Counted from the stretch's first letter, positions 10,701-25,700 are shown. The stretch: 64,000 nucleotides of DNA from Dermatemys mawii (GCA_007922305.1 ML677326.1:57282446-57346445), one strand, 5' to 3'. Program-made: numbers and translations. Notes: generated by a model not told the origin, from the letters alone.

Positions 10701-13700
10701 GATTCTATGGATTTACACCAACGTAAGCAAGAGCATGATTGATCCAATAAAACTATTAGTGTGGCTAAAGGTTAGCAGGACTGGGCACCCAATTTAAATT
10801 ATTGTCTTTTTTGGAAATTATTAAAATTATATAATGTAAAGTATGATTTTCATGTCCTGTTAATTCAAAGTAATAGTTCCAGAGCAGATACTATGAAGAA
10901 GCACATACAAAATATGTCATTACTAAGAATTAACATGTTTAAACTCTAGTTGCAGCTAACTGAAATTGTTAATCTGTATAAAAATATGATAGAATTTTAT
11001 TTCATTTTTTTACAGGATGCAGAGCATGCATACTTCAGGCATCCGACTCTCCTGTCCTTACGTACTGCACTGATTCTCCATCTTCAGCACAATACTGATG
11101 CTGTCATTCACACTGAATTTTCCAACTTTTTAGAAGGGAGGTGGCAATCTTTCCTGCAAGAAAGCTACCCATATTTTATAATAATCTCTGATGATGGACT
11201 GACTAAATTACAGACAAGCTTTCTCAATTTATTTATCATTCATGCATTGTCAGAAAGAATCAACGTTGTCCTTACTTCTGGACAAGAATCAGATTTTATC
11301 AGAGTTTATGGATATCACATCCATGGCATGTACAGGCACCGGGAATTTTTCTCTCAGGTAAGCAATATATGAAATCTTTACTGCTATTTAATAGAGAAAT
11401 TTAATATTTAAGCAGTGTGGTAGATCTTGTCTGAAAATGACTTTAAGAGCTAAGACCTTGTCTATATTTGAAAACTTACAGTAGTGTAATGAAAAATTGA
11501 CTTAGATATAGACTGTACACTCTTTGGGACAAGGACTAAGTTGAGTATGTACACAGAATGTGGCATTAAATAAATATCAGACAAAGAGAAATGAGTACAT
11601 GAGTAAGTTATAGCAGAGCTAAAATGGTATGGGGTGTGCCATCTGACTTCCAAGTTATTCTTTTTTTCTGTATGTGTATTAAAATCTATTATTAATTATT
11701 AATTATTATTATTATTTTACAATAAAATTGTGGGATTGTGTGGGAAGGCAAGTTTTGAGGAGGTATTGAAGAAGCTGTATTGTACACAGGTTCAATGGGG
11801 AATTTTTTGGAGTAGGGATCACTGTGGGGGAAGGCATGGAAAAGGAGACAAAGTGTGTGAAGGGCAAGTGGTGGGTAATAGGAGGAATCTAGAGAAATGG
11901 AAAAGACAAAGCACAGAAGATGACTCGTAGAGTGGCAGTTGGCAAGTGAGGAGCTGTAGGCTAGAGCAGAGCCTCTACATTCAGTACAGGAAAGCTACCT
12001 GTATTTAGTGTAACGCCCCATATGTATGCAAAGCCCTTTTTGAGCTCATCCACAAGGCCTCAACCTCTCCACATTTAAGCCCCTCTGGGAAGCCAATTTG
12101 TTGTAATGCCTGTACAAAACTTGCTGATAGACAATACCATACTTGAGGGGTAGTTTGAGAATTTGTGTATATTTGTTAGTTAAATTTGTGGTGGTGTTTC
12201 CCCCTGCCTGCTCTTTGTGTTTAGATTGTGAGCCAGTTGGGGCAAGGATTGTGCTTTCTTCACAATAAACTGCTTACTCATGAGCTGCAGGCCAAAAATA
12301 TTAGTATAAATTAATCCTCACATAATTTTGAACAAATATACTCAAGAAAATCACAATCTCTTCACAGAAAATACATGAACAGAAAAAGGTGAAATCTATC
12401 ACCCCCTTCTCTACTCTGAATGTTGAGTTCTATAATATGTACTGATTATAGCATTTTTTTGGAATGAACTGTATCAGTATTCCAAATTGGTATTAATGTG
12501 TGTATTTTTCATTTCAGTCATTTTGAATGACCTAAAAAAGTCATAATATTCTAATATTCTAATAGTACATTTAAAAATAAAAAGCTTGATTTAATAAACT
12601 ATATATATTTTTAAGCACCAAAAAGAGATTCTGTGTGTTTTCAAAACACTGGTTAAAGACTTGACGAAATCCAGTACAGCAGCTTTACTTTCTCTCTCTG
12701 GACATTCAAGTATGAAGGACATGGAAAAAGAGGTACTTCCTTTTGTTATTTCAGTCAAAAACTTGAAAGAATTTCTACCAAAATCCTTCATTAGTTTTAA
12801 TTCATATTGAACATATATAATTTTGGAAAATGACTTAGGAATGTTGTAATTTGAAAAAAAAAGTGAAAAATGGAAAGCTGAAAATCCATTGTGAGAGGTC
12901 CACTTTAAAAATATAAATTGGAAAGTATAAAAATGCACACAGTTATGTTCAGCAAAAGCTCTAAATAGATCCCATTATCAGCTGCAAAATTAAATGTATG
13001 TCATACCTTCAAATCTGCCATACTCTAAAACTGTAATATGTAGTATTGTATTACTTTTTTACTAAAAAATTATGTTTAATTCCCTTTTTATCTGGCGGAT
13101 AGACTACAAATATAGGTCCCGATCTTTTAAATACTTAAGTATGTTAATAACTTTGCTCAAAGTTAAGCACATGGATAAGTGTCTGCAGGATTAGTGCCTG
13201 CTCCAAAGACTATTTAAGTCTGTGAGATGACTGCCATTCACTTCAATGGCATTTGGATCGGGATGGATAATATGTGCATCTGATTAATGATTAAGATTCA
13301 ATAAATTTGCCAGGGCACAACATTTCTAGAAGTCAGGTCTTAAAATCAAATGAATAAATCTGGACTTCCCAACACCTAGAAGTCTCCCTTATTTATGCAT
13401 GACATATGCCTTTCCTCTTCCTCTCTTCTTTTAAATTCCTTTAATTTGGCTAAGACCAAATGCAAATCCTTCTTCCATTTGCAACTCCTTATTCTTGCAC
13501 TTGAGCAGGATAACTAGATAAAACAAATAAAACTAGATAACAAATAAAAAGAAAAATGCATTTCCAAGATTATTTCTTCTTCTTCTTCTTCCCTTGTTTA
13601 TTTATTCCACTCCTCTAACCTTTCCCCTGCCATATTGTGATGTGTAATTTGTATAATGTAGATCTCAATACTACAAGATATTGGCAAATCAAACTTCACC

Positions 13701-16700
13701 TCTACAGGGAGGCGTCATTCTTATTTCCCTAGGCCTGTGACTAAATATTTCACTCATGTGAGTTTGGTCCCTGTTGGCTTCTTTGCCTATTATGTTTTTA
13801 ATGAGAAAACTCTTTCTTGAAAATCTTACTCATATTTAATTATATATTTTATGATACCAGGTTTGTGAGACATTATCCCAGCTCAAGCAAGTTTGGCCAG
13901 AAATATCTGATATTCGACACATTATCTGCATTGTCACATGTGTACTGGGGCTGAGAATGTACAGTAGGCTACAAAAGAAACATCACGCTACTATTCGAAA
14001 ACAGGTAGGATTTTCAGTTAGCACAAACTCTTGCTTTTTTCTTCTCCTTCCCTCACCTTGATAGGTGTGATATTCTAGAGGTATGTATTTTCCTTATGGC
14101 ATATGTTCAGTGTGTTATCGATCTACTCCTATAAATTATTATTACAAAATATTTCTACATAAAAAAGCCTGTTAGTAGAACACAAATCATTTCCAGAAAA
14201 GTAGCAATTAACATACATATAAATAAATATATCTGGAGCTATTTCAAATACAGACTAGAATGCTTTGTTCCGTACAGAATGTGGAGCTCTGTGCCATTAT
14301 ATATTCCTTTTTAAAGATTAAATGGAATGAGTCAAGGCATTTAATAATCCCAGAGTTGAAAAATAATTGTATCATGACTCTCACTATATCTGATGTGTCA
14401 CTTAAGGACCCGGCTTTTGAAGACAAGTGATTATGAGAGTATCTCAGCTTTTTTTCAATGAAAAGTAAATTTCTAGCTCCCATGGTTGCAGAGAAAGATT
14501 TAAAAATGAAACCAAAGTGCAACCTGAAGACTCCAAAACTAGTAAGCAAATTAGAAGAACCTAATATTTACTTGTATCTGGAAATTTGAAGACTTTTCTG
14601 CCAATCTCATGATTTTTGGAGGTTTTGATTTTTGAAAATTTGGGGTTAGTCGTACTGTTACCCTGAGCACTATACATCACAGACCAGTCATGTCAACCTT
14701 AACTGTGCCCCAATGTATACATCTGGGGTAAGAGGTGCTTGAAGTCTGGCATTCTCATAGGGGCAGAGTTAAGGTAGCAATGTGTGATTTATGGTATATG
14801 CTGGCTGTGCTGCTGGTGAAGTCAGTATCTCCTGGTAGAGGAGGAGAGAGTTACATTTCTTAATTGTTCATGTTCTTGCTTATGTTGGGTATGTTATGTA
14901 TAGACAAACCTTTACTTACATATAATATGGTCTTTCATACCTCCGACTTCAACAAGTATTGACAGAGCTACAGAGTTAGCCTTGCATTTTGTACTCACAG
15001 TTTTTGAGGCACAAATAATGTGATACAATGTTGTAGATGCAAAATAATTGTAGATGGAAGTGATCTCATTAATAAGTGTAGCTACTTGATCATGCCAGTA
15101 GATGAAGTCGAATTGAGTGCATTCGCAAATAAGGTTCATGCCAATAGATGAAGTCAGATTGAATGCATTTGCAAATAAGATAAATAAGTCTAAAACGGGG
15201 TGGGGAACCTACAGCCCATGGGCCTGATCCATCCCACTGCTTCTTTTCATCTGACCCGCAGCAAGTCTCTGTGCCACAGGCCAAAAACCTTGAGCCCTGG
15301 CACCCCCACCCCACCCACAGAGCTGGAGCTGCAAGAACTGGCTCGCTGGGTTGTCAGAAGTCTGGTTGGCTGCGCGCAGCTCCTGGAAGCAACTGGCACG
15401 TGCCTGCAGCCCCTAGCTGCAGGGGTGATCAGGGAAGCTCTGCCCACCCCCAGAGCTGGCTCCACAGTTCCCATTGGCCAGGAATTGCAGTTAATGGGCA
15501 CTGCGGTAGCAATGCCTGCAGGTGCAGGCAGCACACACTGTGCATAGCTCCCTGGCCCCTCCACCTAGGGGCTGGACATGGGAGCAGCACAGAGCTCTTG
15601 CAGGTAGTGAGCCTGCCTTAGTCCCACTGTACCACTGACTGGGAGCCACCTGAGGTAAGCGCTGCCCGGTTGGAGCTCACACCCCAAACCCCCTGCCCCA
15701 GGTTGGAACCCCCTTCCATACTCTAACTCCCTCCAAGAACCCACACCACCACCTGCACCTCAACTCCCTGCTCCAGGTCAGAACTCCCTCCTGCATAGTA
15801 ACACTCTCACAGACTCCTCTCCCCCACCCTAACCCCCTGCCTCAGCCTGGAGCTCCCTACTGCACCCTGAACCCCTCATTTCTGGTCCCACCCTGGAGTC
15901 TAGGGGAAGCCCTGAGCCTCTGCACCCCCACCCCATCCCTGCACAGTTGGAGCCATGCTGCTGCAGGGGGAAGTGCAAAACTCCATGCCCCACTGTGAGG
16001 CTGTGTATAGCCCGTGACTGATTTTTTTTCTGTGGTTCAGTGGCCCCTGATAGAAAAAGGGTTCCCCAACTCTAGTCTAAAAGATCAGTTCTATTATGTC
16101 TGTAGTTACATCTGCAAGACAGCGATGCAAGATAGAAGGTCAGATTGAAGCTCCTTTCAAAATATGAATTGCAAAATAGGGTGTGTCAGGATTGCCCTCC
16201 CACTCTGAACTCTAGGGTACAGATGTGGGGACCCGCATGAAAAAAGAAATACCCCCCTCAAGCTTATTTTACCAGCTTGGGTTAAAATGTTTTTCCCCAG
16301 AACACAACTTTTCCTGTGTCTGGACTTAGTATGCTGCCACCATCAAGTGAGAACATCTCAAAAACTATTGGTCATGGGCCACTTGAAGCCCTCTTTCTCT
16401 TTCCACCAAATCCCCAAACTTATTCCCTCCCTGGGAAGCTTGAGAGAAAAGCCTCGCCTGATCCTGCGAGACGTGCCCGATCCAAAACCAGGATCTTACA
16501 CAATGGAAAACAAGCAGTCAGATTCTTAAAAGAAAGATTTTACTAAAAGAAAAAAAGAAAGGAATAAATCCCTTATAACCATCAATAGAACAGCATCTAC
16601 AATAATCAATAAAGAGTTACAGACAACCCCCTCCCCGAATTTCTCCTCCTGCTGAAGCTTACAGTATTAGAGAAACACAGAGATAAATTTCTACCAACTG

Positions 16701-19700
16701 AAGAGTTTTCCAAGTGCTAAAAAGAAGGTAAACTTACTCACTACCTTACTTGATAAAAAGCTGATAGTTATAGTAAAAGAAATAGGTATGGTTCATCCCA
16801 TAGCCTAGTTGAACAGAAAAGCGACCCAGAGAGAAACTGAAACTCAAAATCCTTTGTCGCCTGAGGAATTTCTCATTGGTCAGATGTCCACCTCTCAGGT
16901 TACCTTTAGCTTAACTCCTTACAGGTAAACAGTAATTCTAGGCTACTTTATACTTATGACAGGGTGCATGTAGGCATGATACTTTTTGTTTGTGTTTATA
17001 CAGGAGAAGAGTAGGGAAATAACACGAGAAGAAGCTGAAGACCTAATCAGGATGTATTGTCTGAGTGTGGTTTTTCTTTTCCATTTACCTCTTTCACAAC
17101 GAGCGCGGATTAGATCAATCAGTTACCATTGGAGTAAACAAGCTTTCACTTTTATACAAATGGTAAGCATTGCATTTTCATTGTTTGTACTTTTAGTTCT
17201 TATTTATTAACAACAGACACAAGGGGTGGGATCCGCTAAGGGACTTGGGTGTTGTAACACTTGAGGGCAGGTCTACACTACAGGACTAAGTTCACCTAAG
17301 TTACGTAACTCCACCTATGTGAATAATGTAGCTGGAGTCGACATACCTTAGATCAGTGGTCTTCAAACTGGGGTGCACACAACTCGAGGGGTGTGCGAGC
17401 CCATGCTGGGGATGTGCGAGACCCCGGCACTGCTGCTGAGCCCACCCGGGAGACCGCCAAACTCCCAGAAGTGCTATTTTGGTCCCGCCGAAATGCCGCC
17501 GCGGACAGCGGAAGCTTCCGCATTCTGCGGTGGCATTTCGGCGGACATACCCACAGGGGGGCGCCAGACTTTTCCCTTTGTGGAAAGGTGCTGTGGGGGG
17601 AAAAGTTTGAAGACCCCTGCCTTAGATCAACTTATTGCAGTGTCTACACTGCGCTGGGTTAATGGGAGGAATGCTCCCATCTAATTACCTTACACTTCTT
17701 GCTCTGGTGAAGTACCAGAGTCAAAGAGAGAGATATCAGTGGTCGAATAGACCCACTAAATTGACTCTTAATGGGTCAATCGCTGTGCATCGATCTCTCG
17801 GTAAGGGGAGATAAGCCCTTAGTGTCATAGAGACTCCCACCTCCCAAATAAATGCCCAAGCCCCTGGACTACAGAGTCATTCTTTTGCTCTCTGGCCCAA
17901 GACTGTTGAAATATTTATCCACAGTGCACATGCTCAGAGACAGGAACACATGCACCCAGAGAACTTGCACTCTGAAAGCTTAGGCACTGAGTGAGTTTAG
18001 GCACCTACAGGGTTCGGTGGGAGTTTTGTGGATCACACGGGAGCCAAAACTGAGACTTAGGCATTTAAACTTGACATTTAGAAACCTAAATCTGGGATTC
18101 AGGTTCTTAAATACCTTCAGAGATCCTGCCCAAAATGTGGCTTTTAAAACAAAGGATTGGCTACCTTTTAAAGTGGTTTTAGCATGCTATCCATTGCAAT
18201 AATCACTGTCATGAGTGCAAACCTTTGTGTCCCAAGACATAGGATGAGCATATTTACTTTTTAAATCACTCCCTTTGCAAGCTTCCATTTTCTGATAGAT
18301 GCGGTCAGACCATTTAACCTTTTGTAGTTTCTAAAAATTATTTACCAAAATTTTCCAAGTAAGCATTTTAAAAATATCTAATATTTCAAATAAAAAACCT
18401 AAGGAAAAATAAGGAAATGAATGATACATCTTAACTATCTTGTGTGTTTAGTTATTTGTGAAGCTACGTGGCTCTTTATAGCAAAAATAAATTATAATAT
18501 TTTGTGCACTGATAGCACCTTCCAGCCAAATATCTCAAAGTGCTTTTCAAGTACTAACAACTAAATCCTGCAACCACCAAACCTGTGTATAATTTTAATG
18601 TCATGAGTAATTCCACTGATTGCAATGGAACAATTTATCTGAGTATATTATTCACAAGTTTAAGCATTTTCCTGATCAGGCACTAGACTCACAACATCCC
18701 TTTGAGAGTCAGACATGCACTTAAGAGCCCTTCATTTACTGCCACACCTCTTGAGTGGAGCACAGCAATTGCTTTATAACACAGCAAAACTATGCAACAG
18801 TGCAGGAATGAAAGAAAAAGAATGCTGTAGCAAGTGAAGATATGAACACTGTCCTCATTGACCTAAAAAGTTCCTTATCCAATCAAAGTTGTTGACTTCT
18901 GTATTATATTTCTCATATTTCAGTCTATTGTGTTTTTACTGTACAAGCACCTTTTGTAAATTTAAGGACCAATTTCACCACCTTTAGCTATGTTGAGTAA
19001 TGCAATTACTGCCTGAATAGTTCAACTGAAACCTATGAGACTCTTTGGGAGTAAAGTGCTACTCAACATGAACAAATGGACAGAATCATGCCGTTAAATA
19101 TGTTATGGCCAGTGGTTCACTACTGTCTTATCAATGCCTTATCTTCTCAAAGTGGCACTGAAGTTTTCATAATAATATTATCATTTAGCACTTACAATGT
19201 ACTCTCCTGTCAGGTGTAATGGTGACCTTTCACCGTTTCCGTTAACTTTTCTAAATCTGTGCTTCTTTCCTACCACTCTGCTTTACACTTTTTCTCCAAA
19301 CGGTCTAAGTGCACGTATTTGTTTAACAAATATTCAGACCTTTGCGATCATCAAAAAATCAAGTTGGGTATTTAAGAAAAATCTTCAAGATGCATTCAGT
19401 GTCTGACACTGGAGCCAAAATCTTAAAGGGGAAAAGAAAAGGTTTTCTTTGTGTTGGTATTGATACCATGTGCAGAAGTTAATCTTGTGTATTCATCCTA
19501 TTTACCTTGTTTCCTTTTAGCATAAAGGTTGCGAATTTTTTCTTCTGAAACACCTGACAACTGAAAAGCTGTGGAAAGTGGATTTCACTCACTTGCCTGA
19601 TTTAAGTGATGATCTTTTGTGGAAGAATATTGCATATTACTATGAAGTAGAAAATGAGCAAGGTACTACATTCATATTTGTTTCTTGATTTATTAGTTTT

Positions 19701-22700
19701 TAAATCTAATCTAGATTTTAATCTAACAATAAAACACTCAGCAGTTCATGTCAAATTAATTAATATTAGATTCTGACAATAGGCATATACCTGAGCAAGC
19801 TGGACCTATGTAGGAGCATCTGTGGGATGCACTATGACATACAGAGACATCATTGTCACAATTCCTCCCTGCTTCTTCCTCATTCCTCAGGTAGATGAGT
19901 GGGTAGGGTAGAAGATCACTATCACCTGTACCAGCAGTAAATTACAGTCCTTACCCCTATTCCCAGCTTCCTACACTGCTTCAGCTGCTTCAGCAAGCGA
20001 GTGGTGGCCATAATTTCACTCACTCTGTTCTCCTTCTTGTCCACTCCCTGCCTGCCCGGTTGAGGGAAGGAATAAGTGGGCAAACAGCCCTGCTTACTTC
20101 TAAATGCTTGAACACAAGGCTTGGAGTGCAAGGCTTGTGTGAATGTGTATTTCAAGTTGGTATCTCATCCATTGTTATTATTTTATAACAGACATAACTA
20201 TGTTCTCTTTTGTCACTTTGATGTTGTGTCTTGTACTGTATTTACAAAGTTCCTCAATTCTGCCACTCTGATATGGAAGTGTGCAAAAAATTCAAAAAGT
20301 TAGTTATAAAATAAATATTTTATAGCAAAATATTAGCTTCTACTTTACATTCTGTCTTAGGGTTAAACTTGGATATGGGGGAAAAAATTAAGAGGGAGTA
20401 TGAATATCTGTGGAGTATCATATCAAAACTAGCTGGAAAGGATGATGATGATGGAAAGTCTTTGCCTCTGAGGAGAACATCGATATCTTTTCTTGAAAAG
20501 AGACCTTCGCTAACTAAAGGTACCTTAGTAACAATCTTCAAAGTTACACTGTTAGTATTTTAACTTATGATTTTAAAATTATATTTATTAAGGCTCTATT
20601 CTGCAAAAAATATGTGATTCCTCCATGAACAGAACAGTCTGCTTAATCTTTTGACATATTTCAAAGAAATCTTACTGCTTAGTGGAAATAACAATCTTTT
20701 AAAATATTCCTCCTTTAATAGGAGCTATTGATTTTACCAAACTGTTGCCTACATTTTATCAGAGGCTACTAGTATGGAGGGTTTCACATATAGCTGGGCA
20801 AATACTTAAAAAAATTGACTGGGATTTTTAAATGAATTTGTTCTGACTATTCAGACCCTTTTTCAATTCACTTCTCACAAATGTTCTAGCAAATTGGTTA
20901 ACTGGCAGTCATGTTAATAGTCATGTCAATGAAAATGGTGATTTCAAAAAAACTGAATTCTGAATTTGGAAATAAATAGTCACACAAGAAACATTATTTT
21001 AAGAACTAGGCCCATTCAGTTACGGGGAGAAAAAGCATCATATCATCCACATATCCAAATAAAACGAACTAACAAATCTAATCATTCTGGATATTCACAA
21101 TGACCTGTCCCCAATTAATGAACTTGCAAAGTGTTGTTCAGTCCTATGCAATCAAGAAAATTGCAGGATAACTGCCACCCCCTCAATAGTAAAATATAGT
21201 AAAATGTAATCAATCAATCAATCAATCAATCAAAATGTAGTAATTACTAGAAATAGTAAAATGTGTCAAGTTATCTGCAACTGGTTATTTACCTATCTCT
21301 AGTTTCATAAGTCAGAAGCAGAAGCTGGAGAGATGTTCTGGGTATTCTGCAATTAGGAGCTACACTAAGGATCATTGTAGCTAAGCCTTGTCATCACGGC
21401 TTAAAAAAATCTTAAAATCTATGAGTATAAAATCTGTGTGCATGTGGGTTTCATGTATGTGTCTCTCTATCTCTCTCTCAGGGTAACTAATTCATGTGAG
21501 GCATGCAAAGGTAAAAATACAGTGAAGATAAGGTACTTTAGCTTTACTGTGAGGTAAATGAGGTGAGAGAAAGGGGAGGTGTAGTGCTGACCTCACCTGA
21601 TCTCTTGCGATTCTTCTCAGCCCATTTCTATGATTTTATTATTATAGTTTACCTTGCTGTAAAACTAATGTGCTTTATCTTCACTGTTTTTTCCTTGGGA
21701 TAGCTCACTCATGTTCAGGCCTGCCGACAGTAATTTTGGCCCCCAGGGGAGAACAGTCAATGGGCCCCCTGGAAAGGGATGTCTGAAGTTTTTGTGCTGT
21801 GCTGCACCTGCGCTGGCTAGTGCCCTGTGAGCTGCCAGCTGCGCTGCTGGGTGGGCTCTTCTGGCGTGGCCAGGGCTTCCACATCCCTACTTGGCTGCCT
21901 TTACTGCCGCCAGCACCATCCCGCACGCGCCTAGGAGCGCTGCGGCCCACTTGGGCGATTTAAAAGGGCCTGGGGGTTCCTGGCCACTCCTGCCCCTACC
22001 GGTGTGATAGCTGTATTCCTTTTGTTTACAAGGGAGGTCTGTGTGACATTGTGTGCCTTGCTCTACCCAGAATAATAGCTACAGGACATAGTCCTATTCA
22101 TAGCATTTATTATTTTAAGTAACAGTAATAAGGAGGGTACAGAAAAGAATGGTCAGAGAGGAGTGCATACATCCTCCTTCACTTTATTACTTTTGGAAAT
22201 CATAACACCACCACCATTAGATGCAGCTACAAGTCAGGATAAGAATGTTGGCAAATATTAAAAGACCTAGCAAGAAAGGAAAATAAATATGAATTGAAAG
22301 AAACAACTGTGAGAAATTAATTTGAAAAACAACAGGTAATTAATTCAACCTATTGGTAGATTATTTACATTGCATGTTTCACAGCAAATAAGACACAAGC
22401 AACATAAATAAATTACTACAAGTGTGCAGAGGACAGCCTTCTTTAATGCTATATTAGGTTAAATTACGAGAACTGTTCTACTGGTTAAATTTCAGTTTTT
22501 CTTTTGCCCTTCCTAGTATAAAGGTCCTTATATTTTGTTACTATATAAGTGACACAGTCTGCTGCTTCTCTCTGTGCTCAATCAAGCAAGAGTGTAAATA
22601 CCAAAGAACAAAATTTTCAAACCTGAGTGGCTAAAATTAGGCTCCCACATAAAAGTAGCTTAATATGCTAAGCAGAACAAAGTGGCTTGATTTTCAAAGA

Positions 22701-25700
22701 TGATGAGCATCTACAACTCTCATTGCAAACCAGCCCATTTTTATTTGGGAGCCTAAGTATGGATTTAAAAGCCTAATTTTAGATTCTTAGGTTTGAAAAT
22801 TTTGGCTTGAAGGAATTAGTTCTGTGCATTACAGAACCTTCTGTTAGCCAGTTTCACAGAGCAATAGTATTAATCAAAACTCTGCCTGGATATTTTATTC
22901 ACTAAATCTGAGCTATCAGTAGAGGCTTATTTTAGTATTGCTTTCTCTTGAATGAAAGGCTTTGTGACTTTGCTTTACTGAAACTGCATTTGAACATTAG
23001 TCTAAGATGTTGCTGTAAATATGTTACCACAGCAGACTTTTGAAGAACTGTCTTTTTTTTTCAAATTGAAAAGAATCCAAGAATATTCCTAATCTAGGAC
23101 TGATACCCATGACATCTATGGTGTTGGATGAATTTGCTGGAGATATTTTAAGTAGCCTACCATTTTTAAAAAGGTATGTGTCTCTTTTCCTTTTTTTATT
23201 TTTCTGAATATATATAAGATTAAATTATTAGGTATCATGGTTTTGTCATGTTCTAGGAATTTTCATTGTGATGATGATTATTTTTGTTTTCATACGTTGG
23301 TATCAAATAACCCAGGCAACATTTTCAAAATATTAATTAAAATGTAGGAAGTTAAGAAGTAAAAACAGTATGCATTAAAATGTAAAAGCAGGCAAACAAA
23401 AACATACTAGAAAAAACAGAGTAGCCTGTGGTGGCGTTTCTATATATTACAGGGTGCTGTTCTCTCATAAACATGTGGGAGTGTGCTAATAAAGTTTGTG
23501 GATGACACAAAGCTGGGAGGTATTGCCAATTCAGAGAACGACAGGGATATCATACAGGAAGATCTGGATGACCTTGTAAAATGGAGTAAAAGTAATAGGA
23601 TGAAATTTAATAGTGAGAAATGTAAGGTCATACATTTAAGGATTAATAACAAGAATTTTAGTTATAAGCTGGGGATGCATCAATTGGAAGTAACAGAGGA
23701 GGAGAAGGACCTTGGAGTATTGGTTGACCACAGGATGACTATGAGCCACCAATGTGATATGGCCATGATAAAAGCTAATGTGGTCTTGGGATGCATCAGG
23801 TGAGGTATTTCCAGTAAAGATAAGGAGGTGTTAGTACCGTTATACAAGGCACTGATGAGACCTCATCTGAAATACTGTGTGCAGGTCTGGTCTCCCATGT
23901 TTAAGAAGGATGAATTCAAACTGCAACAGGTACAGAGAAGGGCTACCAGAATGATATGAGGAATGGAAAACCTGTCTTATGAAAGGAGACTCAAGGAGCT
24001 TGGCTTGTTTAGCCTAATCAAAAGAAGGTTGAGGAGCGATATGATTGGTCTGTATAAATATATCTGAGGGATAAATACCATGGAGGGAGAGGAATTATTT
24101 AAGCTCAGTACCAATGTGGACACAAGAACAAATGGACATAAAGTGGCCATCAGGAAGTTTAGACTTCAAATTAGACAAAGGTTTCTAACCATCGGAGGAG
24201 TGAAGTTCTGGAACAGCCTTCCAAGGGGAGCAGTGAGGGGTAAAATATCTATCTGGCTTCAAGATTAAGCTTGATAAGTTTATGGAGGAGATGGTATGAT
24301 GGGATAACATGATTTTGGCAATTAATTGATCTTTGATTATTCATGGTAGATGGGCCCAGTGGCCTGTGATGGGATGTTGGATGGGCTGGGATCTGAGTTA
24401 CTATAGAGAATTCTTTCCTGGATATCTGGCTAGTGAGTCTTGCCCACATGCTCAGGGTTCATCTGATCACCATATTTGGGGTCTAGAAGGAATTTTCCTC
24501 TAGGGCAGACTGGCAGAGGCCCGGGTTTTTTTTGTCTTCCATTGCAGCATGGGGCACGGGTCACTCTCTGGAGGATTCTCTGCACCTTGAAGTCTTTAAA
24601 CCATGATTTGAGGACTTCAATAGCTCAGACATAAGTGAGAAGTTTATTGCAGGAGTAGGTGGGTCAAATTCTGTGGCTTGCGTTGTGCAGGAGGTCAGAC
24701 TACATGATCATAATGGTCCCTTCTGACCTTAAAATCTATAAGTTTATAAAATCTATGTACATTTGGGTTTCATGTATGTGTCTCTCTATCTCTCTCTCCC
24801 ACCCACATCCACACCCCCTCTCACCCACCAATTTATAATATATGCCCAAAATCTCTGGACTGAAGACCATGATCAAATTCTGCTTTTGAGGCGTAATAAA
24901 ACTTTCTACAATAAGGGTACAGCATGCCTGTGCTGAAGATGGAGCTCTCTCAGGGACTGAGCTGAAACTATGGAATGAATTTCCACAGGAACTAAGGACC
25001 GTCAGAAACCTCACCACCTTCCACTCCAAGTACAAGATGCATTTCTTTGAACTGCCTTCTCTGCTATAAACACATAGCAGTGTATACCTTAACCACCTTG
25101 AAACTCTTCAAACAACAAACAACGTCCCTCCAAACCTTTTCATAACAAATCACGACATTACACACACAAATTTCCCCGGTGGAGACCATATGAGAGAGGA
25201 AACAAAATACAAGTGACAGATGTTAGTCACATCACTTAACAGACTACTGAAAGGTACTCAGATACTATAGTGATGAATACAATATAACAACTGATATAGA
25301 ATAAAACCACATTATTAAAATGTTACACACAACAGGACCACGGTCCTCTGTTCTCTGATCACCTGAGACAGACACTGAATTCAGCGTGGGTTCAAAGAGT
25401 GCCAAATCAGGTTGCCAGTATGAACCACATTGGGAGCTTTGGCCTGGCGATTAGAGTTGCTCCCAAGAAGGTACTGTAGACTATGTCAGCTGCCAAAATT
25501 ATGTCTATACTTGGACTCCCATTGCTACGAACATCAGTTCTTTTAAATCAGAGTTAGCAACAAGGGGAACATTTTCTAAATATAGACAGACCCTGAGACC
25601 ACCTGGGATGGGAAGAGCCAGTTAGGTGGTGTGTAACAATTTATGTAGCACTATGGTGAATTTCACACATAAGAGGGATATGACATCACCCCAAATGTTT

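Larger units (their letters stand above)
20520..23073. other. Intron 10
   Basis: Contains a TCAA repeat (about 21207-21233), one copy of a 70-bp duplicated sequence (21411-21479), an MITE (21716-22008) and a palindromic MITE (22610-22805). Nothing else is recognised. Confidence 0.45.

Noticed and set aside
15200..15621. Several 100-codon frames on both strands
   Set aside because: All fall inside the hAT element 15196-16074 and reflect its GC content.
16184..16961. Endogenous retrovirus with genes
   Set aside because: Only a solo LTR with one target duplication is present; no gag, pol or env-like text is found around it.
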